DNA of 64,000 bases, taken from NCBI GenBank assembly GCA_002104945.1, contig MCFH01000001.1, positions 1,116,001 through 1,180,000 of the forward strand, written 5' to 3'. The stretch comes from Piromyces finnis. Its lineage: Eukaryota > Neocallimastigomycota > Neocallimastigomycetes > Neocallimastigales > Neocallimastigaceae. The notes beneath the pieces were generated by a model that worked only from the letters and a program-made list of their open reading frames with translations, was not told where the DNA came from and searched no databases. The position numbers and the translations under genes are program-made. Each line of letters opens with the position of its first letter. Positions within the stretch are counted from its first letter, which is position 1. This document shows positions 31,485 through 55,112 of the stretch, one piece after another.

Positions 31485-32344
31485 AATTTAATAATTTGAT
31501 AATTATAAAGAAATAAATAGTTAAAAATAGTATCATTAAATCTCTTAATTATGATATATAGTTTAATAAGAAAAGAAAAAAAAGAAAAAAACAACAAAGG
31601 ATTAATTATCACAAAAAGTTTCAAGTGTTAACTAATACTATTGAACTTGTATAGTATTTTTTTAAAATTTTAAACTTTTAATTAAAATCAATTTGGATTG
31701 TATCCTACATTTAATATAATTTATGATAACCCTATAAAATACTAAATGTTGAAAACCTGATTTAAAGTGGTATTAAGAATAGTGTTTAATATCTATTTTA
31801 ATATATATAAATATCTTTAACAATATTATATATATTACATTAGGTTAAGTGATAATTTAAATATTTCATGGTGAATTTTTAAACTTTTTCAATTTTTACA
31901 GGTAAAAAACTAAATAAACTTTATTTAATTGAATATTATTTAATAAAAAACAAAATTAAAAGAAAAAAAAAAACAATTCTAAAGTATTCTAAAATTTTAC
32001 AAAATAAAGCCAAATATTTTTTTATTCTTATACGGTTATCCGTTATTTAGTTGGCGTATTATTTAGAAATATACCTCATTTACAATAGATATAAATACGA
32101 GAATATAGAAAATAACAATTATATAATTTGAAATCTATTATTTTCAACCAAAAATTACATCAATGGATATCATTTTTTTATTTACAAATTTATAAATTCT
32201 ATTATTCTCTATATAAATTTTAATTTATAATAAATAAATAAGAAAATTAAAAGCGTTTTGGAAAAAATAAAATAATCATTAAAATAGGCATTTTTATCGA
32301 TTATCATCAATATTTTTTTATATTCAATATAAATTAGATACAAA

Positions 32345-41613
<9,269 letters not shown>

Positions 41614-42261
41614 ATCAGTTTTTAAAAATTTGTTTTTCCTATTTTTTGCTTCTAATTCTATTAAAATTGGATTTTTAGAATAATTAATATATATATTCAT
41701 ATTATAACTTCATAATTATTTTTCAATAATGTATATAATTATCGATATTCAATTTTTTATCATAATCTTTTTAGTTTAATAATATGTTTTTAACTTTTAA
41801 TATACTTTAATTGTATCAATTATTAAAAAATAAAATATAGATAAAAGATATATATTATAAGTATTTCATAATTACTTTAATATTTTTTAAATCATAATTA
41901 ATTATGCTAAATCCTATTTTTTACTTTTAATTAGTTATGAAATATAATTAATGATTTTATTTAATACACAAAATAAAAATCAAAATTAAAAATTTTTAGA
42001 TTACAATCTAAAAAGCTATTAAATTTTATTTTAATTGACAACTATATTATTATATAGTATTATAAAATAATGTTAGATAGATAAATAGGCATACTCTTCA
42101 ATATATCATATTCACATTATTTCTATAATATAAAATATTAATTTATATATAATATTAAATACAAAAATAAAATATTTTTGAATTGACAGCTTTATATATA
42201 ATCCTATAATTAACTTAAATTTATAATTATTATTTTTAAAAATAATTCAAATATTAAAGTC

Positions 42262-42308
<47 letters not shown>

Positions 42309-42533
42309 TGAAACTTTTATTTTTTATTATATGAAAAAAAATTATATATTAATTATAATAAAAAATAATAAAAAATAGTAATAAATATATATCGTATGAT
42401 AAATATGTACAATATTTTATAATTATATAATATAAAATAATAAAAAAGGTTTTAACTCTATGTAGATGGTTTTATAAAAATATCAATCTTTTTAATAATT
42501 ATCATAAAACAAAGTATTAATAAATGAGTAATA
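41614..42533. other. intergenic spacer with ATT microsatellite
   Basis: AT-rich spacer between the TmcB-like gene and the receptor gene, both on the plus strand. It holds a 43-bp ATT repeat at 42266-42308. No gene seen. Confidence 0.6.
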
Positions 42534-45500
42534 ATGTATAAACATAAATTAAATAGTATACTATTTCTTCATTTATTTAAGATAATACTATTTATATTAA
42601 TTACTGAAATATCATCAAGTGAAGAAATAATTGCTTCAACGGAATATCAATTTACTAATTATTTAGAACAACAAAATGAAATACATATAGAGGATATAGT
42701 AGAGATAAGAAATAAAATATATTTGAGTAATAAATCAATCATTAATATAATAGGAAGCAATAATGAGGACTGCATTATTAATATTAATAATAATCTCCAT
42801 GGAATAAATTTGGATTCTATTAAACAACTTAATATATCAAATGTATCTCTACTTGGAAAAATAACGATAAATAACACAGAGAAAATATATTTTAAAGATG
42901 TAAATATATATGGAAAAATAGCAGTGAACAATGAGATAAAAAATGTCGAATATATATTCGAAAATTGTAAATTTATTTCATATGATTATGAAGAGCTATA
43001 TGCATTTGAATTTTATAAATCAAATATAATATTTAAAAATTGTGAATTTGTTGGAAATAAAAATATAAGAAATATATTAAATATCTGGGGAAACCCAGAA
43101 ATTTTAGAAAATATAATAGAAATTTATAATACTTATTTTAATGGAAATTATAATTCATTGTGTTTCACTGGAAGTAATAGTTTCATTAAGATTTATAATT
43201 CACATTTTAACAATTGTCGTGATTATTACTTTGACCATGGGTATATATTTCATAAAATTAATATTCTCTTACAAAAACTATACAAATTATAAATTATAAA
43301 TTACTTAAAAAAATTATATTTATATTGTTATTATTTACTTCACATAATATAAATCTATAATGATTAATTTTACTCTTATAATACAATCTATGACAATTGA
43401 ATAAATAATAATAATAATAATATATATATATATATATAAAAGAGCATCTCTTCATATTTATAAATCAAATAGTTATATTGAAAATACACTTTTCGAAAAT
43501 TCCTATTCAATTGGATCGGGAGGATGTATAATAACAGTAAATTCTGATGTTAAATTCTATTCTAATACACTAAGAAATTGTACTTCAGATAATGGGGTAT
43601 TTATTAATATTTAATAATACAATCAATTGAAAATACATTAATATATATCCTATTGAATATATGTTTCATATTACTAAATTCTTACTTTTTATTTTAAATT
43701 TATCTAAATTTTATTCATTTACTAGGGAGGCGGATTCTCATCAGTTGAAAATATTAATAATAAAATTATAATAAAAAATACAAACTTTTACGGTGATATT
43801 AAAACACCTTATAAATCGCTAGGAGCCATTCTGAAGTAACACTAGTAAAAAAAAAAATAACAAATTTTAATGTTTCTTCATTTATTAATCCTACTATATA
43901 TTTTTTGTATAAAAAGTTTTATTGGAGAATTAAAAATTGAAATTGAAAATGTTCGAGCTCAGGATTTTCATTCCACTACTAATGGAGGATTGTTTTTTTA
44001 TAATGGATATCAAAATATTTTTATGAGGTTAATATACATTGTTGTATGACTTTTTTATAATGTAACATAAAATTCAGTATTTTAATTACTGCATATTAAT
44101 TAAAATATTTTTTACTTATCCATAAGAAATATTACAATTGATAATATTTCAGGGAAAAATATTGGAGGTTTGTTTATGCATGTAATTGGAGATCCATCAT
44201 ATACAACTTTAGAATTAAATAGCTGTCATTTATCAAATTTTTATCAATATAGTGAGAGAAATTCATGCGGATTTTTATGGCTAAATAATGTAAAAGCAAG
44301 GATTTGGAAGTATGTTAAAATCAATAAACGCTTATTAAATTTTTTAATATATTAATTAATAATTATTAAAATTCATTTCAATATAATTCTATATAATTGT
44401 GTTAATAAAAATAGTTGCAATATAGATAGTTTTAGTGGTATCAATAATAGGTATGTTCATTCCCAATAATAAACATTGTAATATAAAAACTTAATATATG
44501 AACCATAATTTATATATATATAAATATATATAAGTTTACTTTATCAAGATATAGATTCAATTACTGTAATCGAAAACAGTACATTTAATAATATAACATC
44601 CAATACACCATCTATAATGATTAATGATAATGTTATTGGATCAAAACAAAGTAAATTTTTAATATAACTTAAAATTATAAATAATAAATGTACATTAACT
44701 GTATAAATATTTCATGATAATTATTAATAGCAATAGTTATTAGAAACTGTAAATTCACAAATTTTATGACAAATATGGTAAATTTTATTTATTCGCTTGG
44801 GGGCACAATTTCTTTCAGTGATTCATCTGTAATGACAACAATATATTTGAATTTGATTATTTTAAAACATTAATTTAAAAATTAGTATTTCTTATTAAAA
44901 TATAATTATATATAAAATATTTAATTAATAAAATATTAACTTTTTGTTATAGCTTGAAAATTTTGAAGCATTTAATCATAAAAAGGATATTGAGTTCTGT
45001 GAAAGATTTCCATATACTTGTTCAATTATAGGAGCATCACAAAATAGAGGTGAAATTAATTTCGTAAATACTATCTTCAGAAATATAACCGGATGTAAAT
45101 ATTTTATAATATTTTAATATAAAATTCGAACAAAAAAATTAATACCATACTATTAAAATATTAGATGCTGGTTTTACAGTAGAACAATATGGGAAAGTTT
45201 CTATGGAAAATTGTCTTATCCAAAATAATAAATTAGAAAATGGGTTTATTTATATAACAAATAATAAAAGATGCTATGGAAATTATAACATAACAAATAG
45301 TGTATTTGATAACAATACCTCAAATAAAGGAACAATAATTCATATTAGTAAAAACTTGTATTTACTATATACAATTGATATTTATAACACAATATTTACT
45401 AATAATTATGCAAAAGAAAATGGTGGTATTATTTATTCATCAAGTAAATATTACAATAAATTAATAACAATAAATGATTGCCAATTTTATAATAACTACG

Positions 45501-45557
45501 CAGGTCAAAGTGGTAACTTTTCATTCATAATTTTATAATTTTTAAAATTACAATAGC

Positions 45558-45589
<32 letters not shown>

Positions 45590-47938
45590 TTATTTCATAG
45601 GATCCATTTTAATGTCATTAAATAGAAAAGAGGTTCCAATTTTTTCATACAAAAATGAAAAGCTATTAAATAATTTTTTGTATTTACTAAATGACACAAA
45701 AAGTTTTACAAGTAATCCTTCCTACATTGCTTGTGATCCAAAAAAAAAGAGATTTTCAATATATTCTGGTGACTCCCCGTTTAAGGCCATTAATTGTAAA
45801 TTAATTTTTATTATTTTAATGATATTTTGGATTTAAAAATTAATACGTATTAATGTATTAAATAATTATTTATAACAGGTAACATCTATGATGATTATGG
45901 AAATGGTAATGATAATTTATTAAATTATATATATTATATTTATTATATACTAAATTATTTGTAAAATGTATAATATTTTTCTAAATAGAAATTAAACTTG
46001 AAAATGATATAGATAATTATTCAATAAATGATTTGATGTATTTTAGTGTCAATATATATAATAAGAATAGAGGCCAGACAAATGATGTAAAAATTTATGG
46101 ATCGCATAACGGTTATTGTTGGTCAAATAAATGTGTTATAGGAAATATGAAAAGTATAATAAATAATAGTATTTCAAATATTTTAAATAATTGCTTTATT
46201 TATTAATAATATTAATTATTTTTTAATTAATCAGTTATTGGTGAACAAGGAGAATACGAATTGGTATTAAAACTCGAAAGTTTTGGTATGTTTAATAATA
46301 TTTTATGTTTCTTTATGAAAATATCCATATTAACTTCATTAAAAAAAAATATTCAGGAAAATATCAACCTTTTCCAGATAGTGAAATTACTGTAGATATT
46401 GAAATTAAAAAATGTGATAATTCAACTCATATATACCAAGATAATTTAAATATTGGATTAAGATCATGGTACCATAATATTTATCTATATTTCATTATTA
46501 TATATATTTTAATTATATATATTTATATATATCCAACAAATAATTACTTATATATATATACATATATATATGTACTTTCATAAAAATATATATTATACTA
46601 AGTTATCTTCCTACATGTTTTCAAAATTGTAACACTGGGAAATGTATCAATGATGACTTATGTGATTGTTCAAATACTGGATATACTGGAAAATATTGCA
46701 ATGAACATAATAAGCATATAAAAAACAAAATTCTTTATGTTTTCTATAATATGTTAATATTTATATTTATTACGATTTCATTTGCATCTATGTATTTAAT
46801 GAACATTAATAAAAATTTTGATATTATTAAAGCAGGTAATTTTTTTTATATATTTCTTCAGTAATAAAAAAATTAAATAAAATATATATTCATAATTATT
46901 TAATATTTAACTTTATAGGAAGCATAGAATTTTCATTTATTATTTTAATTGGTACAATATTTAATTATTCTGGAACATTGTTTGAAATAAATTCAAAAGG
47001 AAATATAGAATGCTTGTTATCAATAATTTTCAAACAACTTGTAATTTCTATAATATTTATTAATTTTAATCTAATAATGATTTATTTATTCATTCATTAT
47101 ATTTATATGATTTTTAATAGGGTTTTACTTTAACATATGGAACTTTACTAATTAAAAATTTCAGAATCTATAAAATGTACTATTTATATAATTCATTTTA
47201 ATAAAAAGTTATAATAATAAAAAGGACTAAACAAATATAATAATGATTTTTATTACAGATTTTTAAATGACAATTGTTATGAAATCGTAATGACAAGAAC
47301 AAAAATGTATGGATTTTTGTTTCTATTAATTTTCCTTGATGCTACATTTATTATGTACTGGAAATTAACTGATAATATTGGGATAATAAGTTCTTTAAAC
47401 GATAAAAATCAATTATATAAATCATGTAACATATTAAGAACAGGATTTATAAGGTAAAATTAGCATTTCCATTATATCTATTATTATTATAATAATAATA
47501 TCTTAAATGACAATAACTTATATACTTGTTGTATAAAAACTTGAAAAAAAAAAAAAAAAGCTTAATTAAAAACATAATCATTCTACTGTATTTAGCGTAT
47601 ATCAATTATCTAAATAGAAATATTCCTAAATTCTTCCAAGAGGTTTATAATTAATTATAAAATAATCATATTATAAACTATTTTTTAAATATATATTAAT
47701 TATTATAATTTTTATATAATAGGATACTTCTTTTTCAATATATTTGGGTTGCTTATATTTAATAATAATAGAGATTTTTAATAGGATATATTTAAAATAC
47801 AACGAAATCACTTTATTTTTAATATTTTTTGGTTCAACAATATGTACATTTTCAATAGTCTACTCACTATTTATCTCTAAATTTATAAAAATTTATAAAT
47901 TTTATTTCTATCATTATCTAATAATGAGAGAATCATAA
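42534..47938 (+). CDS. beta-helix/EGF receptor with class C GPCR-like membrane region (21 exons)
   Basis: Exons: 42534-43240, 43443-43596, 43726-43835, 43917-44027, 44127-44309, 44415-44450, 44535-44650, 44731-44828, 44953-45094, 45165-45512, 45601-45795, 45879-45905, 45989-46153, 46235-46285, 46357-46468, 46603-46835, 46919-47040, 47121-47176, 47259-47453, 47618-47642, 47723-47938; joined 3402 nt, 1133 residues, no internal stop. An N-terminal signal peptide is followed by a long ectodomain of short Asn/Ile-rich repeats (IYNTYFNGNYN, IENTLFENS, IYNTIFTNNYAKENGG), typical of a right-handed beta-helix (pectin-lyase-like fold). An EGF-like module follows (CFQNCNTGKCINDDLCDC). Then come hydrophobic helices with class C signatures: FTLTYGTLLIKNFRIYKIF (TM3 and its basic end) and a KYNEIT stretch. 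Such receptors are known in anaerobic fungi and are proposed to sense plant carbohydrate. Only six helices are clear; a seventh is not seen before the stop. Confidence 0.8.
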
Positions 47939-48893
47939 TATTAATTTTTTTATATTTTAATACATTTCAAACATTTCGACACTTTTTGACCTATACTTTA
48001 CTATTTATTTATTAATAGATTAGTAATAATTGTATTTTATTTATTTACTTTAGATTAATAATCATTTATCATAAATTTTTAAAACATCAAAAACATAATT
48101 AAAAAATCATTTTGCATTACTTATTTCTACATTTTAATCCTTTTTATTAAAATATATAAAATATTATTTGAATTTCATAGTATTTTGTGCTTAATATTCA
48201 AATAATGAAAAAAAAAATAATAATAATAATTATTTTTTTTTTTTTTAGTTTGACCTTTCTTCTTTAGAACTAATGTTATAAAAAAGCTTAAATAATTTAA
48301 TATTGATGATTCAAACATCAATATAAATTCATTCAAAATTATACACTTTTATAAAATATTAGATACCGTTATATAAAAAAAATTACTATTTATGTATTTT
48401 TAAATATAATAAATATATTTAAAAAAAAGGATAAAAATACAAAAAGGAAATAAAGATTTAATAAAAGTATAAGCTTTTCTTCTTTTATTAAGAGTAAAAA
48501 AAAAAAAAAGTGAATATTTTAATTAAAACACAACACAATTAAAATATATATTATTCTATATATTATATTTATAATATTTATTTAATTTATTTCAAATTAT
48601 TTATTTTATATTAAAAAATTAATTATTACTCTATTATATTTAATTTTATTTTAATTTTTTTTTAAATATTAATTTTTATATAAATATAAAATAAAATTTT
48701 TTAATAAAAATATATTTTAATTTTAAATTCAATTGTTAAATTTGAAATTAATATTATGTAATTATAAATTTTTTTATCTAAATAAATAAATATCATTCAA
48801 AATAATATTATTTATCATACTAATATTTATATATTAATAAAAAAAAACTAATTATAATAATATAATTATATATTTGATTAGAATTAAAACAAA
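47939..48893. other. intergenic spacer upstream of the proteasome gene
   Basis: AT-rich, with A/T runs only. It must hold the promoter of the proteasome gene, but no defined motif is recognised. Confidence 0.6.
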
Positions 48894-51296
48894 ATGAGTT
48901 CAATTGGAACTGGGGTAAATTTCATTATATTGTTTTTTTGAAAGAATTAAATGTTCTAGAAAATTTCAATAATATAGGAATCTAGTTATATAAATAAAAG
49001 AAAATTACAATAATATAAGAATAAAAATCAATAAAATAAAATGTTTTATCATTGATACTAAATAATGTAACACCAACAATAATGATAACTCTAATTTATA
49101 TTTATATTAATTTATATTATAATCAATAATTTGTATTAATATAGTTCAATAAAATTCATTTTAAAATTAATAAATATATATATATTTAAAAAGAAAAATT
49201 AATTTAAAACTGGATAATTTGTTCATTTAATTCAATAATACATTAGATATTTTTCAAATAAAAAAAAAAGAATAGTATACAAAGATGATCATATCATTAC
49301 CATAATATTCATTTGACTAACTTAATAATATCTTTCATTATTTATCTTCATTCTAAATGTTAGTATGATCTTTCATCTTCTACCTATTCTCTTGATGGTA
49401 GAATTTTCCAAGTTGAATATGCTATGAAAGCTGTTGATAACAGTGGGTAAGTGTATTAAACTATTTAAATATCTTTTTCAATATATTTCATATATATTAG
49501 AAATGTTTTAAGCATTTTAAAATTTAAATAATATTATATTTATATGTGTATATAAATAATATGAAAAATAATCAAATTATAACTATATATAAAAAATTAA
49601 TTCACAAATTAATAAATTTATATAAAGTAAAATTTGATGTAATATTCATCTATTGATCATATTTTATTTAATATTAAGAAAATTTATATATTCTAACAAT
49701 TTATTTCATTCTTATATACATATACATTAAATATATATATCGTGTAACAATTATATATTATAATAATTAATTATTTTAATGAATACTTTTCATTTAAAAA
49801 CTCACATAATAAAGTTTATGTATTGGTGTCAGAGCTAAAGATGGTGTTGTCTTAGCTATTTCAAAGCTTGTTCATTCTAAATTATTAGTTCCAAAATCTA
49901 ACAAAAGAATTGCTTCTGTCGATCAACACATTGGAATGGTTAATATTAATTTGTTTTTTTGCAATATCCAAATTATATAATGAAATTTGAAATTAAAATG
50001 TTACAATTATTTATGAAAAAAAAAGAAAAATGCAAATAAACAGTTAAAAAATAGTTTAATAATATAAGAAAATGTTTATTAGAATATTTTTTAAAAAAAA
50101 AAAGTTGAGATTTTAATAAATAATTTAAAGCATAAAAAGCATAACAAAATACAATTTAAAATCAAAATTGAAATCTATTACAAATTATTAGATAATGTTC
50201 ATAATAATAACAGTGATATAATATACTATACTATAAAAATAAATGTAGGTTTGTCCAGGTTTAGTTGCAGATGGTAAAGCTCTTATTAAGAGAGCTAGAC
50301 TTGAAGCTCAAAACTACAAGGATAACTACAGATTACCAATTTCTGGAAAGGTAAATAATGATTTATTATAAAAAAATTTTTATAATTAAACTCTTAATAA
50401 ATAAAATATTTTCAATTTTCTATGCAATATATTGATTTATATATTTTATATTTTGATTAAATATAATATAATAACAATCATTAAAATAAAAAATAGATGA
50501 TTGCTGACAGAATGGGTCAATTTGTTCAAGCATACACTTTATATTCTAGTGTTAGACCATTCGGTTGTAGTACTCTTATTGCTACCTATGATGAAGTTGG
50601 TCCAAGTTTATATATGATTGATCCATCTGGTGTTTACTGGGTAAGGATTTTATCTTACTACTAAATAAAATAATTAATAATTTTATTGTCTAATTATTTA
50701 TATATACAACTATTTTTGAACTATCAATAGGGATACTTTGGTTGTGCTGTTGGTAAGAATAAGCAAATTGCTAAAGCTGAAATAGAAAAATTAAAGTTAA
50801 AGGAAATAACTGCTCGTGAAGCTGTTATGGAAGTTGCCAGAATGTATGTTTAATCAAACATAATTGTTAATTATAATTGAAATAATAATAATTGCTAAAA
50901 AAATAAATTAAATACTTTATATAATTTTTTTACTAAATTAAAAACAATTCTATAAAAAAAAAAAAAAAAAGCATTTACTCCGTTATGGAAGATGATATCA
51001 AGGATAGAGATTATGAAATAGAATATACTTGGATTTGTGATGAATCTAACAAGAAGCATACTGAAGTCCCAAGTGATCTTGTTGAAGAAGCTGAAAAGAA
51101 GGCTAAGGTAAAGAAAGTTGTTAATAATAAATAATAAGAGTTGTTAAAATATATATATTTCATATGTATTTCATTGTTAATAAAAAAAAATTCATACTGA
51201 TTATTATTATTTAATTTAATACTTTTAATTATTTTTTAAATATAGGAATCATTGGACGATGACGATGATGATGATGATATGGATGATGACGAATAA
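48894..51296 (+). CDS. PSMA3: 20S proteasome subunit alpha7 (PSMA3 type; 8 exons)
   Basis: Exons: 48894-48914, 49364-49446, 49815-49938, 50249-50350, 50497-50640, 50731-50843, 50972-51107, 51246-51296; joined 774 nt, 257 residues, close to the usual 255. It begins [20 protein letters not shown], the alpha-subunit N-terminal signature that forms the gate of the 20S core (G-Y-D-x-S, then FQVEYAMKA). It also has [26 protein letters not shown], the DPSG loop and the EIEKLK helix. The C-terminal tail is a run of Asp/Glu (last exon, [15 protein letters not shown]), as in alpha7 subunits of other eukaryotes, where it is a CK2 target. Alpha subunits are not catalytic; they form the outer rings and bind activators. 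The first exon codes only seven residues, so a simple ORF search misses this gene entirely. Very confident family call; alpha7 over other alphas rests on the N-terminus and acidic tail. Confidence 0.95.
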
Positions 51297-51856
51297 ATAA
51301 ATTAATTTGGAAAAATATAAATTATGTTAAATCAGAATTTCTTTATTTATAAATATAAAAACAAATGAAATTAAATAATAATATATATTATCGTTTAATA
51401 TATCCATAACAACATTTATCAATTAAGCATCAATATTCACAAAACAATTTAATAATATAGCAAACAAAAAATTATAAATTTTCAAAACAATTATATCATA
51501 ATAATTTATAAAAACAAATAAAAAAAATTTGCATATTATAAAAAATGAAGAAAAAATAATCATATATAAATAAAAAAAAATTAATAAAAATAAAATATAT
51601 TACTTATAATTGTAATTAAAAAAAAATTAAAATAAAAAAAAAATAAATAAAATTATATTCAATAAAAAAAAAAAAAAAACATCCTAAGTCTTTTATATAT
51701 TATTTAATATATACAATGAAAATTGAAAGCATAAATAAAAAAAAAAAAGGTATGATTCATAATAACTAAGAAGTAGTTTATAAAGAATTAAGAAAGAAAG
51801 AAGAATAAAATGATAGTATTAAATGCTATTTTTATAATTAATGGTTAATAGTTTTA

Positions 51857-51887
<31 letters not shown>

Positions 51888-52680
51888 TAAATAAGGTGTA
51901 TATTAATGACGATTATATTATTAAATTAAAAATATAAAAGGAAAGATTAATTTAGCTATGCTGTTAAATTAATGAAAAGTATTATAATATCTTAATTTAT
52001 ATATAAAAAGTAAATGGAAAAAGAAATAAGAAATAAATGAAAATATAATTTATATTCTCTAGGTTCAATATTTTTTAAAAAAGGATAAAGTGAGAATTTA
52101 TATTATTATTTAATAAAACTTTAACAAAAAAATATAAATAATATAAAAGTTTTCAATTGTATAATTAGAGTTAATCATAACATGTTTTAGTTTTGGTTTT
52201 AAAGAAATTAACCAATAAAGCAGTATATATAAATTTACTAAAGAAAGGATAATAATTGTATTTAATTTATCGATAATAAGAGTAATATTAACATATAGCT
52301 TATAATTACTTATGTGTTTTTCAAGAATTAATAAGAGCCATAGTAATACATAAAGCTTTTAACTTTAAAGTCATATGTTTCCTTGAATTGCCATTTGGTT
52401 TAATTGATCTTTAAAATAAAAGTGTCTATCCAATTTTTCATTTTTCATTTACAAATGTTTATTTATTTATTCATTTTTTTTTTTTTTTTAAAAAAATTTC
52501 AAAGATTTTTATCTATAACCTTCTCTAAATTTCAAATTATTAATAACTATTGATAAATAAATAAATAATATTTACTTATCTTATATTAAGTTTTTCTTTT
52601 TTTTTTTTTTTTTTTTTTGTTTGATAGGTGAGGGATTCATAAAAATATAGAATATGATTTGAAAATAAATTTGTATTTGA
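51297..52680. other. AT-rich spacer before the LINE nest
   Basis: A/T-rich with an AAT repeat at 51858-51884 and a 22-nt T run at about 52597-52618 near the start of LINE material. A 23-codon minus-strand frame near 52375-52450 is too short to call. Confidence 0.55.
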
Positions 52681-53152
52681 AAAATCCAACTTGTATCTGC
52701 TTCTTGCTTTCAATAGCCAGTAGAAACCATAGGCAAACCATAGGCAAACTCTGGGTACTCATAACATAATTTAATAAAATCTTTAGTTCCAATAAATTTA
52801 TTATTATCATAATATTGCGCTTTGATTGAATTTCCTTTGAAATCTTTCCAATAAAAGTTTTTAACTGCTTTAATATCTCCATGCTTCTTTAATTTTTTAT
52901 CAAGTGTCCTACTTGATTTGCACCATGTATATTTTCTAAATTTTGGAATGTAATTGACAAGGTATGAGATGATACAATTTGAGTTTTTCCACTTGTTAAA
53001 ACATCTAACCTGAGCTAATGAGCATCTGGCTAAAAATGGAAGAATATTCGAATCTTTTGAGATAGAGTATAAAGATATAAACAATACAGCTTTATAAACT
53101 CCGGCAACCCATCGTATTCCTTTGTTAACATGCTTCTAAGCAATCCTAGACC
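52681..53152 (-). mobile_element. family A LINE host element, fragment 1 (of a split element)
   Basis: Matches the family A copy at 62793-63252 with frameshifts, including a small duplication of CCATAGGCAAA. It has no 3' UTR or poly(A). Its upper end stops at CCTAGACC, where the poly(A) of the next inserted copy begins. It is collinear with the pieces at 55029-55063, 59115-59182 and 60732-60801, so all four are probably one old element. Confidence 0.8.
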
Positions 53153-55028
53153 TTTTTTTTAATGGCATCAAATACTTTTAAACTTTATTATTAATTTAAT
53201 TAAACTTATAATACATGTTACAAAAAAACGAAATTTAAAAAAAAAAAAAGAAAAAGAAAAAGAAATATGCTTAAATAAACACAAATAAATAAAAATTGGA
53301 TATAATGTATTCTAGTAATTTTAATTAAAGTAAGAAAGCCACTATTATACTAAAATATAATAATTGTATTTGACTTCAAATGGGACACCGAGCCAAAGAT
53401 CAAAATTTTGTCATGGAACAAAATTATGATCTCCATTTGTTGCGCTGGCCCTCCTGGCCTGTCTTACTGTTTCTTCAGTATTGACGCTCTTGGATGTTGT
53501 TTCAAACCTTTTGAGCATTGACCATTGCTGGCTAATAACAAAAGGCATGATTTTGGTTAGAAGTTCTGCTGTTACTGTCAAGAATAGTATTCCTTCGTAA
53601 GTGCCAGATTGAATCTGACACTATTGCTATCATTACTAATATTATTATTTCTACTACTACTATTATTATCATCACTATTGCTATCATTACTAATATTATT
53701 ATTTCTACTAGTACTATTATTATCATCACTATTGCTATCATTACTAATATTATTATTTCTACTACTACTATTATTATCATCACTATTGCTATCATTACTA
53801 ATATTATTATTTCTATTACTACTATTGTTATTATTACTATTGTTATTATTACTATTGTTACTATTACTATTACTGTTATTGCTATCTCTGCTGATATTAA
53901 CATTTTCATTATTATTGATAGGACTATTGGAATTACGTTGACTGAAAAAATTTAGTAGCTGGACTATGGAATCATAATGTTTAATACGGATATCTCTAAA
54001 TGTTGGACAATCTAATAACCAATGTTTAATACTTTGATCTCCACACTTGCAACATGGACAGTAGTTAGGACAAACTGGATCAACAAATTTAGCAGCTTTG
54101 GCAACTCTAGCATACAACTTGTATCCGCTTCTTGCTTTCAATAGCCAGTAGAAGCCATAGGCAAACTCTGGGTACTCATAATATAATTTAATGAAATCTT
54201 TAGTTTCAATAAATTTATTATCATCATAATATTGCGCTTTGATTGAATTCCCTTTGAGATCTTTCCAATAAAAGTTTTTAACTGCTTTAACATCTCCATG
54301 TTTCTTTAGTTTTTTATCAAGTGTCCTACTTGATTTGCACCACGTGTATTTTCTAAATTTAGGAATGTAATTGACAAGGTGTGAGATAATACAATTTGAG
54401 TTTTTCCATTTGTTAAAACATCTAACCTGAGCTAACGCACATTTGGCTGACAATGGAGGAATATTCAAATCTTTTGAGATAGAGTATAAAGATATAAACG
54501 ATACAGCTTTATGAACTCCGGCAACCCATCGTATTCCTTTGTTAACATGCTTCTGAGAAATCCTAGACCTAGCTTTGTTGGATCCAAGTAATGGTGCAAA
54601 GTATGAAACTCTGCTAATCACTTGTGAGTTAAGTACTAGCTTTTTGAAGGGAATAGGAATATTAGGATTTCTTAAGAATTTACTGACTGAGAAAAGTCCT
54701 TTCAAAACCTTGTTATTAAGAGCTTTAATAACTGGTTTAAGGGACAGATTCTTATCAAATGGAACACCAAGATAAGTATAGCAATCAGTAGTTGGAATGG
54801 GTTGTCCTGCTAAGTAAAATGTTGGATCTCTCTTGTTCTGATTTTCTATTGATTCAGAACGAATCACCATCGTTGAACATTTCTGAATACCAAATTCCAT
54901 TTCATTATACAAGGCCCATTCATTAACTCTTCTAAGCATCTTTTTTAAGCATCCTCTTGTTGGAGCACAAATAACTATATCATCTGCAAAAAGTCCACCA
55001 CAGCATCGAGTGTCACCTAAACTGACTC
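53153..55028 (-). mobile_element. family A LINE copy (5'-truncated, internally deleted)
   Basis: Minus-strand copy with an 8-nt poly(A) (T run 53153-53160), the family A 3' UTR, and ORF sequence from about 55024 down to 53578. It carries the reverse transcriptase FADDIVICAP motif near 54985-55010, the RT thumb region, and the zinc-knuckle-like CPCCKCGDQSIKHWLLDC near 54010-54070. About 200 bp of the 3' ORF are lost: CTGAC at 53615-53619 joins directly to the Asn/Ser repeat, removing the LLGG part of the C-terminal domain and shifting frame. The 5' end stops at ACTGACTC. Not autonomous. Confidence 0.88.
53620..53830 (-). repeat. 54-bp minisatellite in the family A LINE ORF
   Basis: About four units of 54 bp encoding the 18-residue repeat RNNNISNDSNSDDNNSSS. 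The other family A copies have only one such unit at this position, with differing Asn/Ser tracts, so the repeat expanded in this copy. Confidence 0.9.
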
Positions 55029-55060
55029 TAAAATGTTGGATCTCTCTTGTTCTGATTTTC

Positions 55061-55063
<3 letters not shown>
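55029..55063 (-). mobile_element. family A LINE host element, fragment 2, ending in a 13-bp target duplication
   Basis: 35 bp matching family A (equal to 63499-63533). The last 13 bp (55051-55063, TCTGATTTTCTAT) recur at 59115-59127 on the far side of the family B element and are its target-site duplication. Confidence 0.85.

Positions 55064-55112
<49 letters not shown>

Noticed and set aside
52375-52450. Short minus-strand frame of 23 codons ending NQMAIQGNI, in slightly less AT-rich DNA
   Set aside because: Could be a last exon of a gene destroyed by the LINE nest, but no partner exon or motif was found.
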